Below, one piece after another: positions 8,841 to 18,016 of a stretch of DNA of 64,000 nucleotides. How positions within the stretch are numbered: the first letter of the stretch is position 1; each line of letters starts with the position of its first letter. The stretch comes from an uncultured Campylobacter sp. GTDB taxonomy: Bacteria; Campylobacterota; Campylobacteria; Campylobacterales; Campylobacteraceae. The position numbers and the translations under genes were made by a program. Below the pieces are notes generated by a model. That model saw nothing but the letters and a program-made list of their open reading frames with translations, was not told where the DNA came from and did no database searches. Location: contig NZ_CAJPQR010000006.1 in NCBI RefSeq assembly GCF_905372745.1, forward strand, positions 1-64,000, in the 5' to 3' direction.

Positions 8841-8873
8841 AATGCCAAATTTTATTAAATAAAATTTGGCATT
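8841..8873. repeat. 16-bp perfect palindrome (hairpin B)
   Basis: AATGCCAAATTTTATT (8841-8856) and AATAAAATTTGGCATT (8858-8873) are exact reverse complements with one base between. It lies 15 nt from hairpin A and about 100 nt beyond the permease stop. It could terminate or stabilise the permease mRNA on the minus strand, or bind a dimeric regulator. Confidence 0.8.
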
Positions 8874-8977
8874 TTCAAGATGCGGGTCTGGGCGGACAAA
8901 TTTGAAAATTTACCGTTCATACCGTAAAGAGTGCAGTCTCGTTGCGCCAAAACCGCACTCAAATTTAGCCGTCAAAT

Positions 8978-10348
8978 TTACAGCAAAATAAGCGACGCTA
9001 CCCAAACGCTCGCCATACCCACGATACCCATTATAAAAGTAAGCATCGTCTGAGTCTTGTAGCCCTGCTCCGGCGACATCTTGCTAAAGTTCGTAACGAC
9101 CCAGAAGTAGCTATCGTTAGCGTGCGAAACCGTCATCGCGCCCGCGGCGATCGCCATCACCGTTAGCACCGCGCCCATCTCGCTAGTTAGCCCCAGCGCG
9201 CTCATCATCGAGCCGCTATCGGTGAAAAGCCCCATGATAGAGGCCGTCGTAGTGAGCGCCACGGTCGAGCTGCCCTGAGCTGTCTTGATGATAGCCGAGA
9301 TAACAAATGGGAAAAATATACCCACGGTGCCGATGAGATGGGCATTTGCCTTCATAAACTCGACAAATCCGGCCTTAGCGATGACGTTACCTAGCACGCC
9401 GCCCGCAGCCGTGATGAAAAGGATCGGTCCGACGATCTTTAGCGTCTCGTTAGTCATGAGGTTAAATTCGCCAAGCTTGCCCGTTTTAGCCAGCAAGATA
9501 ACGGCAAATAGCACGCCAACGCCGAGCGCGATGATCGGATTGCCTAAAAATAAAACGAAATTCGCAAACGAGCCTTTTAGCTTTAGTATCGAGACGACCG
9601 AACCCAGCGCCATCAGCAAAATCGGCATAAAAATCGGCGCCAAGCTCAAAAACGCGCAAGGCAGCTTACCGTGCTCTTTGATGATCTCGTCGTAGCTCTT
9701 GCCCACTTCGGCCAGATCCTCTTTTAGGCTCACTTTTGCGCCGATAGTTTTAGCAAAAAGATAGCCCGCGATGAGAACCGGTATCGAAACGACCACACCC
9801 ACGGCGATGACTAGTAGCAGGTTGTGGCCCACGCCCACGAGTCCGGCAGCCGCTATCGGGCCCGGCGTCGGCGGTATAAACACGTGCGAGGTGTATAGGC
9901 CGCACGAGAGCGCGACCGCCATCGCTACGGGGTTGGCGCCGATTTTTTCCTTTATTGCGCGACGGATCGGATCTAGTACCACAAAGCCGCTATCGCAAAA
10001 GACCGGGATACCGACAATCCAGCCCATGATGAGCATGGCTAGCTCGGGGCGTTTGTCGCCTACGCAGCGCACGACCATGTCGGCCAGCTTTAGCGCCGCA
10101 CCCGTCTTTTCTAGCGCCATACCGATAAGTGCGCCAAGGATAATGACGATGCCTATGCTTTTAAATATCCCGCTAAATCCCTCTCCGATGATCGCGGGAA
10201 CCTTGACCAGGTCGATACCCGCTACGACGGCAAGAGCCAGCGAGACGAGCATGATCGCTATAAAGGGGTGAACCCCAAACTTAGAAATCAGCACGATCAT
10301 AACGACGACCGCTATGACGAAGCAGACGATGAGAGCAATACCGCTCAT
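8978..10348 (-). CDS. GntP-family gluconate/glycerate:H+ symporter
   Basis: This is a 456-aa polytopic inner-membrane permease of the GntP family, which imports gluconate and related sugar acids with protons. It is hydrophobic throughout, with 12 or more segments, and contains the family strings GWIVGIPVFCDSGFVVLDPI and SHVFIPPTPGPIAAAGL. It ends with the conserved AMTVSHANDSYFWVVT region. The length matches E. coli GntT/GntP. A strong AAAGGAGC lies before the ATG. Its neighbour is glycerate kinase, so D-glycerate is the more likely substrate; that is inferred from context, and gluconate cannot be excluded. Confidence 0.9.
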   Translation of the reverse strand: MSGIALIVCFVIAVVVMIVLISKFGVHPFIAIMLVSLALAVVAGIDLVKVPAIIGEGFSGIFKSIGIVIILGALIGMALEKTGAALKLADMVVRCVGDKRPELAMLIMGWIVGIPVFCDSGFVVLDPIRRAIKEKIGANPVAMAVALSCGLYTSHVFIPPTPGPIAAAGLVGVGHNLLLVIAVGVVVSIPVLIAGYLFAKTIGAKVSLKEDLAEVGKSYDEIIKEHGKLPCAFLSLAPIFMPILLMALGSVVSILKLKGSFANFVLFLGNPIIALGVGVLFAVILLAKTGKLGEFNLMTNETLKIVGPILFITAAGGVLGNVIAKAGFVEFMKANAHLIGTVGIFFPFVISAIIKTAQGSSTVALTTTASIMGLFTDSGSMMSALGLTSEMGAVLTVMAIAAGAMTVSHANDSYFWVVTNFSKMSPEQGYKTQTMLTFIMGIVGMASVWVASLILL

Positions 10349-10950
10349 AACAGCTCCTTTCGGATAAAATTTTTACTTAACGCAATATTACCTAAATTTG
10401 TTTTTAAAATATCTAAATTAGATTTGAAATTTTAGTTTCATTTTATAATGTGTGCAAATTCGGCAGATTAGCGGTCTCGTTTTAAGCTAGTTTTAGCCCA
10501 TAAGCGCACAAGCAAAGCGATCTCCTCTCAGACCTCCGCTTTGCTCGCAGCGACGAATACTAAATTTAGGCTTTGCGGCGATTTTACCGACTTGGCTAGG
10601 TTTAGTCTTTTGCCAGCCGCCTTAAACCCGCATCTTTACGGCGCAAACGAAAATATAATTACGCTGCTTTGGCTGAAAATTTACCGCAGGTCAGGTTTAT
10701 AAAGTAGCTAAATTTAAGCGACCCTTGTTTTAATTTCTTGCGTGTTGTCGCTAAATTTTAAGAGGCTTTGGGCAGAGATAGCGTGATTAATAAAATAGCC
10801 GGCAGAGCCAAGCGCGAGATTAAATTTTATCTGCAAAATTTAGCTAGTCGCATGGATAAATTTTAAAAATTTAAACCCGCAAAGCGGCCGTTTTAAAGTG
10901 CCGATTAAAAGCGTGCGTTAATTTCGCCAAAGCTCTTTCGCAAATTTAGC
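10349..10950. other. non-coding gap, permease leader side
   Basis: About 600 nt with no credible gene. The part next to the permease is AT-rich and holds possible minus-strand -10 boxes (TAATAT near 10390, TATAAA near 10444). The rest has frequent stops in all frames and AAATTT words. Nothing else stands out. Confidence 0.4.
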
Positions 10951-12120
10951 CTACGCACTATTTTTCTGCGCGAATTTCACGCTTGCGTAGAGGTAGCTTG
11001 CAAGCCCTAGCGCGCCCAGTATCGCGCCCGCCTCGCCTATGTGTTCAAGCCCGAATCTCGTTGCGATCTGATGCCCCAAAAGCGCTCCGCCGCCGATGCC
11101 TACGTTGTAGATAGCCGAGTAGATCGATATCGCGACGTCGGTAGCGTCGGGAGCTAGCGCCAAAACCCTAATCTGCAAGCAGAGTCCAAAGCCGGAAATA
11201 CCTATCCCCCAGACGAAAGCCGCCAGCAGCAGCGCTACGTCATTTGCGACAAAAAGCTTTAGCGTCAGCGCCGAAGCTAGGATAAAGAGGATCGAGCAGA
11301 TCAAAAAGGCGTTTGGAAAAGAGCGGTAAAGCTTTGAAAAAAGCACGCTAGCAAGAATGCCCGAAGCGCCAAATGCTAGCAGGACGTAGGTTACAAAGTG
11401 ATCGCCTGCGGTATTAAATTTCGCCACGAAGGGCTCGACGTAGCTGTAAGTCGTAAAATGCGCGCCTACGATCAAAAACGTCAGTAGATACAAAGCAAGC
11501 AGCATCGGACGCCTTGCAAGCATCGGCAAACTCGCAAGAGAGCCCGCGCGGCGACTCGGTAAAAACGGTAAAATTTTCCAAAGAAACAGCGCCTCCGCTG
11601 CCGCAAGCGCGCCGATCGCAAAAAACGTAATCCTCCAACCCAAAAGCTCGCCGACCACGCGCCCCAAAGGAAGCCCTAAAACCATCGCAAGCGAGGTGCC
11701 CAAAGCCAGCATGCCGATGGCCTGCGAGCCTTTATTTATCGGCGCTAGGCGCACGACGAGCGATGAGATGATCGACCAAAAGATCGCGTGCGAAATCGCG
11801 ATACCAAGGCGCGCGATTACCAAAACGGCAAAATTCCACGCAATGGCGGCCAGGACGTGGCTTAGCGTAAATAGCACAAAAAGCCGCAAAAGCAGCCTCT
11901 TGCGTTCGAGCTTCGAGGTTAGCAGCATCAGCGGTAGCGAAAGGATGCTCACCGCCCACGCGTAGATCGTGATGATTAGCCCCGTACTTGTAACGTCCAT
12001 CTCAAAATCCGCCGCGATGTCGCTTAGCAGAGCCACGGGGATAAATTCCGTCGTGTTAAAAATAAAGGCGGCAACCGCTAGCAAGGTAACTCTTACGTAG
12101 GCGATTCTATGGACGTTCAT
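10951..12120 (-). CDS. sotB: sugar efflux MFS transporter SotB
   Basis: SotB (YdeA) is a 12-segment major facilitator that exports arabinose, lactose and similar sugars or analogues. The 389-aa protein is close along its length to E. coli SotB: VTLLAVAAFIFNTTEFIPV at the start, LTSKLERKRLLLRLFVLF, ARLGIAISHAIFWSI, MVLGLPLGRVVGELLGWR and LALAPDATDVAISIYSAI near the end. It stands alone in its region and its ribosome site (AAGAAAG, spaced about 9 nt) is weak. Residue choices so near to enterobacterial SotB in a campylobacter suggest past transfer, although the base composition looks local. Confidence 0.92.
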   Translation of the reverse strand: MNVHRIAYVRVTLLAVAAFIFNTTEFIPVALLSDIAADFEMDVTSTGLIITIYAWAVSILSLPLMLLTSKLERKRLLLRLFVLFTLSHVLAAIAWNFAVLVIARLGIAISHAIFWSIISSLVVRLAPINKGSQAIGMLALGTSLAMVLGLPLGRVVGELLGWRITFFAIGALAAAEALFLWKILPFLPSRRAGSLASLPMLARRPMLLALYLLTFLIVGAHFTTYSYVEPFVAKFNTAGDHFVTYVLLAFGASGILASVLFSKLYRSFPNAFLICSILFILASALTLKLFVANDVALLLAAFVWGIGISGFGLCLQIRVLALAPDATDVAISIYSAIYNVGIGGGALLGHQIATRFGLEHIGEAGAILGALGLASYLYASVKFAQKNSA

Positions 12121-12349
12121 CGGTTTTCTTTCTTGAACTTTTTAATTTTGCTTCAAATTTAACCGATTTTGCGATTTTAGCGCCCGAATCGTTTCAAATT
12201 TATACTCCAGACCTATATCGCTTTTGGGTTAAATTTCAAGCGGAAATTATAGCTAAATTTAACCCCGCCTAGTCTATAAAACTCGACCAAATGCGCTTTT
12301 TACGCCTCGAAATAAAATACGCTTTACTGAGCGCTCAAAGCCTCAAATT

Positions 12350-15004
12350 TTACTTCAGCTCGCCCCAATCCTTCGCCACGTTTAGGCTCGTTTTTAGCGG
12401 CACGTTTAGTTTGTAAATTTCTTGCATTATTTTTTGCGCCGCCGCGCCGAACTCCTCGGCATAACCGTCCTGCACCTCGAAAATCAGCTCGTCGTGTATC
12501 TGCAAAAGCATCCTAGCGCGCGGGCTTAAAAGCGGACGGATTTTTACCATCGCCATCTTGATGATATCGGCAGCCGAGCCCTGAAATATCGTATTTACCG
12601 CCTCGCGCTCATACATCGCAGTTTGCATCGGCGTCGCGGTAGTAAAGTCAAACAGCCGCTTCCTACCCAGCAGCGTGCGCACGAAGCCCTCGTTTTTGGC
12701 AGCGGTTTTTATCCCTTCTAAAAAGCCCTTTATCGTAGGGAAAGCTTTAAAATAGCGCTCGATATATTCCTTTGCCTCGGCACGCGTGATGCTTACCTGA
12801 TTTGCCAACTTGCTCGAGCCCATGCCGTAGATGAGGCCAAAATTTATACTCTTTGCCACCGCGCGGTTTTGCCCCTCTGCACTGCCGAATATACTAATCG
12901 CCGTGCGCGCGTGGATGTCCTCGTCGTTCGCAAACGCCCGCAAAAGCGCCTCGTCGCGGCTAAAATGCGCGAGTAGTCGTAGCTCGATCTGCGAGTAGTC
13001 AAGTCCCACGAAGCTAAAGCCGCTTTTAGCCTCAAAGCAGCCTCGCACGTCCTTAGCTAGGTTGCCGCGAGCCGGGATATTTTGCAAATTTGGATTTTTA
13101 GACGATAGCCTGCCCGTGCTCGTTCCCGTCTGGATAAAGTTCGTGTATATCCTGCTATTAGCGTCTTTTTTAGCCAAATTTAGCAGCGGTTCGCAGTATG
13201 TGCTTTGCAGCTTGTATAGCTCGCGGTACTCGAGCAGCTTAGAGATGACGGGGTGCTCCTCGATGAGCTCGGCTAGCACTGCCTCGTCGGTGCTGTAGCC
13301 CGTTTTGGTCTTTTTCTTTACGGGTAGTTTTAGGTGCTCAAACAGCACTTCTCCTAGCTGTTTAACGGAGTTGATATTAAAATTTTCGCCCGTTAGCTCG
13401 TAAATTTCGGCTGTCAAGGCCTTGATCTTAGCGTCGTTTTTTAGGATCAAATTTTGCATTTTCCCCTGATTTATCGCGATACCCTCACGCTCCATATCAA
13501 AAAGCGTGAGGATGAACGCAAACTCGTGCGTATCGGCGAGCGCGAGCAGCTCGGGATCAAGCAAATTTAAAAAGCTTTTGTAAAATTTCAGCGTTATCCA
13601 AGCATCCTCGGCGGCGTATTTTGCGGCGTTTTCCAGCGCCACGGACGCGAAGGTCTCGCCGCGCTTTACCACGTCTTCAAATTTGATCGTGTCGTAGTCG
13701 TAGAGCCGCTTGGCTAGCGCGTCCATACCCACGCTTGAGCCCGGATCCATGAGCCAGGCTAGTATCATCGTATCTTTAAAATTTACGGGCGGCTCAAGCC
13801 CCAGATTTCGCTTTACGACCTTAAAATCGTACTTTAAATTTTGCCCGATCACGCAGCCTTTGTAAATTTGCCCTATCGCCCAGGCGGCAAATTTCTCGCT
13901 TACTTGCTTCGGCGCGCCCAAATACTCGTGAGCCACCGGCACGTAGTAGGCCTCCTCGTCGTTAAAGCAAAAGCTAAAGCCGACCAGGCGGGCATTTTGC
14001 GTATCGACGTCCGTGGTCTCGGTGTCAAACGCCACGAGCGTGTCTGCGTCTATATTTGCCAGCAGTCGCTCGATTTCATTCTCGTCCGTTAAGAGCCGCG
14101 CGTTAAAGCCGAGCTTAAATTCCGCGTTTTCGCCTGTGTTTTCGCCATTTTGCAGCGCTTTTAAAAGGCGGTTTAGATCGTATTCGCGCAGAGTATCGGC
14201 GACTTTTACGAGCGGATTTTGCTCGGGAAATTCCGCCCTTTTTAGATCGAGCACGTCAGGCACGTCGTCAAAGAGCGATGTTAGGCGCTTGCTCAAAAAC
14301 GCGCTTTCTCGGCCCTCGGCAAGCATACCGCGGATACGTTCGTTTCGCACTAGCGGCAGGTTTTCGTAGATATTTTCTAGATTGCCGAACTCGTTTAGCA
14401 GCTTTTTCGCGCCGACTGCGCCTATGCCTTTGACGCCGGGGATATTATCCGAGCTATCGCCCGCGATCGCGAGAAAATCGCGTATGCAGCTTGGCGGAAC
14501 GCCGTATTTTTCTATGCAGCTAGCGCTATCGTGGTCGATCTTGCTTTGGGGACTGTAGATGCTTACCTTGCCGTCCTCGATGAGCTGATAGAGGTCCTTA
14601 TCGTGCGTCACGATACGTACGAATATATCCCGCTGCTTGCACTCCTTTACGACGCTAGCGATGATGTCGTCGGCCTCGTAGCCTTCACGGCTAACCGCGG
14701 CTAGACCCATTTTTTCTATCATTTCTATGCACACGGGCAGCTGCTCTTTTAGCGCGGCGGGCGGCTCGGAGCGGTTGGCTTTGTATTCGCCCAGGATCTC
14801 GTGGCGCAGCGTTTTGCCCTTGCTATCTAGCGCAAAGATGATATAGTCGCTGGCAAACTCCTGGCGTAAATTCATGATAAAGCTAGCAAAGCCGCTCACC
14901 ATGCCGCTTGGCTTGCCCTCGCGGTTTTTTAGTCCGCTCATCGCGTAGTAAAGTCTGAAAAAAAATCCGAAAGTGTCGATGATCGTTAGCGTCTTTTGGC
15001 TCAT
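12350..15004 (-). CDS. polA: DNA polymerase I
   Basis: The 884-aa enzyme fills gaps and removes RNA primers in replication and repair. Three domains are visible: an N-terminal 5'-3' nuclease (first ~290 residues, with GVKGIGAVGAKKLLNEFG as the helix-hairpin-helix), a 3'-5' proofreading exonuclease that looks active (FDTETTD, NLKYDF, YAAEDAW), and the polymerase with motif A GLDYSQIELRLLAHFS, motif B RAVAKSINFGLIYGMG and motif C LQIHDEL. Retention of the full DEDD set is notable because some bacterial Pol I proteins have lost it. AAGGATAAAAA precedes the ATG. The gene appears monocistronic. Confidence 0.97.
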   Translation of the reverse strand: MSQKTLTIIDTFGFFFRLYYAMSGLKNREGKPSGMVSGFASFIMNLRQEFASDYIIFALDSKGKTLRHEILGEYKANRSEPPAALKEQLPVCIEMIEKMGLAAVSREGYEADDIIASVVKECKQRDIFVRIVTHDKDLYQLIEDGKVSIYSPQSKIDHDSASCIEKYGVPPSCIRDFLAIAGDSSDNIPGVKGIGAVGAKKLLNEFGNLENIYENLPLVRNERIRGMLAEGRESAFLSKRLTSLFDDVPDVLDLKRAEFPEQNPLVKVADTLREYDLNRLLKALQNGENTGENAEFKLGFNARLLTDENEIERLLANIDADTLVAFDTETTDVDTQNARLVGFSFCFNDEEAYYVPVAHEYLGAPKQVSEKFAAWAIGQIYKGCVIGQNLKYDFKVVKRNLGLEPPVNFKDTMILAWLMDPGSSVGMDALAKRLYDYDTIKFEDVVKRGETFASVALENAAKYAAEDAWITLKFYKSFLNLLDPELLALADTHEFAFILTLFDMEREGIAINQGKMQNLILKNDAKIKALTAEIYELTGENFNINSVKQLGEVLFEHLKLPVKKKTKTGYSTDEAVLAELIEEHPVISKLLEYRELYKLQSTYCEPLLNLAKKDANSRIYTNFIQTGTSTGRLSSKNPNLQNIPARGNLAKDVRGCFEAKSGFSFVGLDYSQIELRLLAHFSRDEALLRAFANDEDIHARTAISIFGSAEGQNRAVAKSINFGLIYGMGSSKLANQVSITRAEAKEYIERYFKAFPTIKGFLEGIKTAAKNEGFVRTLLGRKRLFDFTTATPMQTAMYEREAVNTIFQGSAADIIKMAMVKIRPLLSPRARMLLQIHDELIFEVQDGYAEEFGAAAQKIMQEIYKLNVPLKTSLNVAKDWGELK

Positions 15005-15492
15005 TTTTTATCCTTTTTTTGGGCTAATTTTACAAATTTTAGGCAAAAAGTAGGCTGATTTTTGATTTTATTTTAAAAGGACGAGAAAATAAAAACGCGG
15101 ATACCGGCATACCCGCGTAAATCGGCGTAAATTTAATCTCGCAACCGCTTTACAAGCACTCCGCGCTCCGCGCGATAGTCCGCGCTAGAGCCGCAAAATC
15201 GCCTGCGTGCTGGGCGACTAAATTTGGGCTTTAAGCCCGAAAATCATAAATTTAAACGTAAAAAAGAGGCAAATTTAGCCTATTTTGCGCGAGATATTTT
15301 AAAAATCTACAAAAATCCCCGCAGGCGCTATCAACCGACTTATCCTCATAAATATTGCGCCAAGGCTTAGATTTTAGCGCTTTGTAGTTTGTTTGAGGCA
15401 CTACTTGGCTAGTTTTTTAGGATATATTTTTCTTGCCGTTAGGGTAAAAGTCTAAATTTGCGCGCCTATAGTTCCTCGCCGCGCTCTATTTT
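15005..15492. other. non-coding gap upstream of polA
   Basis: About 490 nt without a supported gene. One short inverted repeat, ACGCGG (15095-15100) with CCGCGT (15113-15118), lies close to polA. Stops are frequent in all frames elsewhere. Confidence 0.4.
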
Positions 15493-15660
15493 CTATGATT
15501 TTTGCATAAATTTTAGATGTTTTGCGGCGTCTGCGAGCAAATTTTCTAAGCCTGCGTGCGAGATATTTTTTATATCAAATATGTCCGTTACGCCGTTTAT
15601 ATCGTAAATATAAATTCGCCAAACGTCTTTGCCGCGCGCAAAAATCATTGCAAATTTCAC
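15493..15660 (-). CDS. small hypothetical protein downstream of aroC
   Basis: A short open frame, 55 aa from a GTG at 15660 or 51 aa from ATG at 15648, encodes KFAMIFARGKDVWRIYIYD, then INGVTDIFDIKNISHAGLEN and LLADAAKHLKFMQKS. Alternating beta-like hydrophobics followed by an amphipathic helix and lineage-typical codons suggest a real product. The frame is the same as aroC and stays open back to the aroC stop at 15712, so the true start could be upstream, or the stretch could be the remnant of a longer gene. No strong ribosome site is seen. I do not recognise the family. Confidence 0.45.
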   Translation of the reverse strand: MKFAMIFARGKDVWRIYIYDINGVTDIFDIKNISHAGLENLLADAAKHLKFMQKS

Positions 15661-15711
15661 GCGCGCAGCGTCCGTTTCCTCAGCTTCCTTTGGAGTGCGG
15701 TTATCTTGGAG

Positions 15712-16914
15712 TTAGCCGTAAATTTTCTTTAAATTCGCAAGATTTGCGCTCAAATTTAAAAGCAGCATATCGGCCGTTACTAGTCTAGCCATCGCAGTGG
15801 CTACGACGCTGCCGCGTACTCCGATACACGGATCGTGCCGCCCGCGTAGCTCGCAGATGACGTCCTCTACGCGCACGTTTTGCGTCGGTTGAGATAAAAA
15901 TATCGACGGGGTCGGCTTAAAATGCGTCTTTATCATGACCTCTTGCCCGCTCGTCATGCCGCCCAGCGTTCCGCCCGCGTGATTTGAGGCAAATCCGAAT
16001 TTCTCGCCCGAATTTGAGCCGCGGCAAGCGCTTTTAAATTCGTCAAATTTGCCGCCGTTTAAATTTGCTAGCTCGCCCGCGCCGTCAAGAGTAGAGTCGT
16101 CAGAGCTACACAAATTTACGCCCGCATGCGCCGCGCCCATCGAGTCGTTATTTTGGCTGCCGCGCATCTTGCTAGCACTTACGCCTTCGCCGATCTCTAC
16201 GGCTTTGACTCCGTTTATGCCCATCATCGCAGCCGCGATTGCCGCGTCAAATTTATAGTATAGCCCCTCGCCAAGCCCGGCCGACGCGCCGCGGATAACC
16301 GTCGCGACGCTAGCTCCGACGCTGTCGTGCCCCTGCTTGGCTTTTAGGATTTCCTCTTTCATCGCCTCTTCGTTACCAAGCGAAAATATCTCCGAGCGCG
16401 CCGCCAGCTCAAAATCCAGCTGCCCGCCGCACGAAATTTCACCTACGCTAGCCACGCCGCTTTGCACGCTGACGCCAAACTCGCCCAGTAAAATTTGAGC
16501 TATCGCTCCGCCTGCCACGCGCACGGCCGTCTCTCTAGCCGAGCTGCGTCCACCGCCTCGGTGGTCGCGGATGCCGTATTTTCGGTAGTAGGCGTAGTCG
16601 GCGTGCCCCGGACGAAAGAGCTCGCGTAAATTTTCGTAATCGCCAGATTTTTGATTTTCGTTTCGGATGATAAAACCGATCGGAGTGCCCGTGCTGACGC
16701 CTTCAAACACGCCGCTTAAAATCTCCACACGGTCGCCTTCGCTCCTAGCCGTGGCAAATTTCGAGCCGCCAGGTTTTCGTTTGTCAAGCTCGCTTTGGAT
16801 AAATTTTAAATCAATACGCACGCCAGCAGGAAAGCCGTCTAGCACGCCGCCGATCGCCGCTGCGTGACTCTCGCCAAACGTCGTTAGCGTTAGTTTGCGC
16901 CCAAAGGTATTCAC
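15712..16914 (-). CDS. aroC: chorismate synthase
   Basis: AroC makes chorismate from EPSP using reduced flavin, the last shared step of aromatic synthesis. Family motifs are present: FGESHAAAIGGVLDGFPAG (13-31), RPGHADYAYYRKYG (101-114), DHRGGGRSSARETA and RGSQNNDSMG. At 400 aa it is longer than most homologues. The excess is an insertion around residues 260-305 (AAHAGVNLCSSDDSTLDGAG and the following stretch) before the conserved SNHAGGTLGGM. It starts with GTG and overlaps the rnc stop by four bases (GTGA). The order aroC-rnc-rnhA is the campylobacter arrangement. Confidence 0.96.
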   Translation of the reverse strand: MNTFGRKLTLTTFGESHAAAIGGVLDGFPAGVRIDLKFIQSELDKRKPGGSKFATARSEGDRVEILSGVFEGVSTGTPIGFIIRNENQKSGDYENLRELFRPGHADYAYYRKYGIRDHRGGGRSSARETAVRVAGGAIAQILLGEFGVSVQSGVASVGEISCGGQLDFELAARSEIFSLGNEEAMKEEILKAKQGHDSVGASVATVIRGASAGLGEGLYYKFDAAIAAAMMGINGVKAVEIGEGVSASKMRGSQNNDSMGAAHAGVNLCSSDDSTLDGAGELANLNGGKFDEFKSACRGSNSGEKFGFASNHAGGTLGGMTSGQEVMIKTHFKPTPSIFLSQPTQNVRVEDVICELRGRHDPCIGVRGSVVATAMARLVTADMLLLNLSANLANLKKIYG

Positions 16915-17579
16915 TTGCCCTCTCCTAAAATTTCAAGCGCGGTTTTGGCGGCTTTTTGCTCGGCTTCTTTTTTGCTCTTGCCCGCGGCTCGCGAGATCTC
17001 GCGCTCGTTTAGCATTAGCGCGATCTCAAATTCTTTCTTGTGATCGGGGCCTTTTGAGCCGACCAGCACGTATTTTGGTATCTCGGCGAAGCGCGCTTGA
17101 GTTAGCTCTTGCAGCGCGGTTTTGTAGTCCTTGACCATGCGGTCGAAATTTATATCGGGGTAGCATCTCTCAAAGGCTTTTAGGCTAGCCGCGCGCACGG
17201 CGTCAAAGCCGCTTTCTAGGTAGATCGCGCCCATCAGCGCCTCAAAGGCGTCTGATAAGATTGATGCTTTTAACCGTCCGCCGTTGTGCTCCTCAGCCGG
17301 CGAGATATTGATGAGCTGGCCCAAATTTAGATATTTGGCGAGCTCGGCAAAGCTTTTTTCGTTTACGAGTGCGGCTCTTAGTTTGCTTAGATCGCCTTCG
17401 CTTAGGCGCGAAAATTTGTGAAAAAGATAATCTCCGATCACCAGATCCATCACCGCATCGCCCAAAAACTCGAGCCTTTCGTTGTTTGCGCCGCCTTTTA
17501 CGCTTTTGTGCGTGAGCGCGGTTTTTAGCAGCTTTTCGTCTTTAAATTTATATCCTAATTTCTCTTCCAAATTTCGCAT
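16911..17579 (-). CDS. rnc: ribonuclease III
   Basis: RNase III cuts double-stranded RNA in rRNA precursors, mRNAs and antisense pairs. The 222-aa protein has the nuclease domain with the signature ERLEFLGDAVMDLVIGDYL near residues 36-54, the second acidic cluster DAFEALMGAIYLE, and a C-terminal double-stranded-RNA-binding domain (DYKTALQELTQ to the end). Overlaps of 1 nt with rnhA and 4 nt with aroC indicate one operon. Confidence 0.97.
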   Translation of the reverse strand: MRNLEEKLGYKFKDEKLLKTALTHKSVKGGANNERLEFLGDAVMDLVIGDYLFHKFSRLSEGDLSKLRAALVNEKSFAELAKYLNLGQLINISPAEEHNGGRLKASILSDAFEALMGAIYLESGFDAVRAASLKAFERCYPDINFDRMVKDYKTALQELTQARFAEIPKYVLVGSKGPDHKKEFEIALMLNEREISRAAGKSKKEAEQKAAKTALEILGEGK

Positions 17580-18016
17580 TATTCGCCTTTTAAGCTATTT
17601 TTTATCTTTACGGCTTGCTCGCGCGCCATCTCGTCGCAAAGCTCGTTTTGCGGGTGTCCGGCGTGGCCTTTGACCCAGATCGCTTCGACCTCGTGCGGCT
17701 TGCTTGCGCTTAGATACTCCTGCCACAGCGGCACGTTTTTTACGTTTTTAAAGTTTTTTTTGACCCAGCCCTCTAGCCACGCATTTACGGCGTTTGCGAC
17801 GTATGAGCTATCGGTGTAGAGCTTCACGCGGCAGGGCTGCTTTAGCGCCTTTAGCCCTTCGATCGCGGCGCGCAGTTCCATTTGATTATTCGTCGTATGT
17901 ACCTCGCCGCCGCTTGCCGTTTTTTTGTGTTCGCCGTACTCTAGGATGTACGCCCAGCCGCCCGGCCCAGGGTTATCCAGACACGAGCCGTCGCTAAAAA
18001 GGCATACTGTTTTCAT
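17579..18016 (-). CDS. rnhA: ribonuclease HI
   Basis: RNase HI removes the RNA strand of RNA-DNA hybrids such as primers and R-loops. The 145-aa protein shows DGSCLDNPGPGGWAYIL at the N-terminus (first catalytic Asp), NQMELRAAIEGLKAL (catalytic Glu), LYTDSSYVANAV (catalytic Asp) and WVKGHAGHPQNELCDEMAREQA (loop and last Asp). This is a full catalytic set and normal length. It overlaps the upstream TPR gene by 23 nt and rnc by 1 nt. Confidence 0.97.
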   Translation of the reverse strand: MKTVCLFSDGSCLDNPGPGGWAYILEYGEHKKTASGGEVHTTNNQMELRAAIEGLKALKQPCRVKLYTDSSYVANAVNAWLEGWVKKNFKNVKNVPLWQEYLSASKPHEVEAIWVKGHAGHPQNELCDEMAREQAVKIKNSLKGE

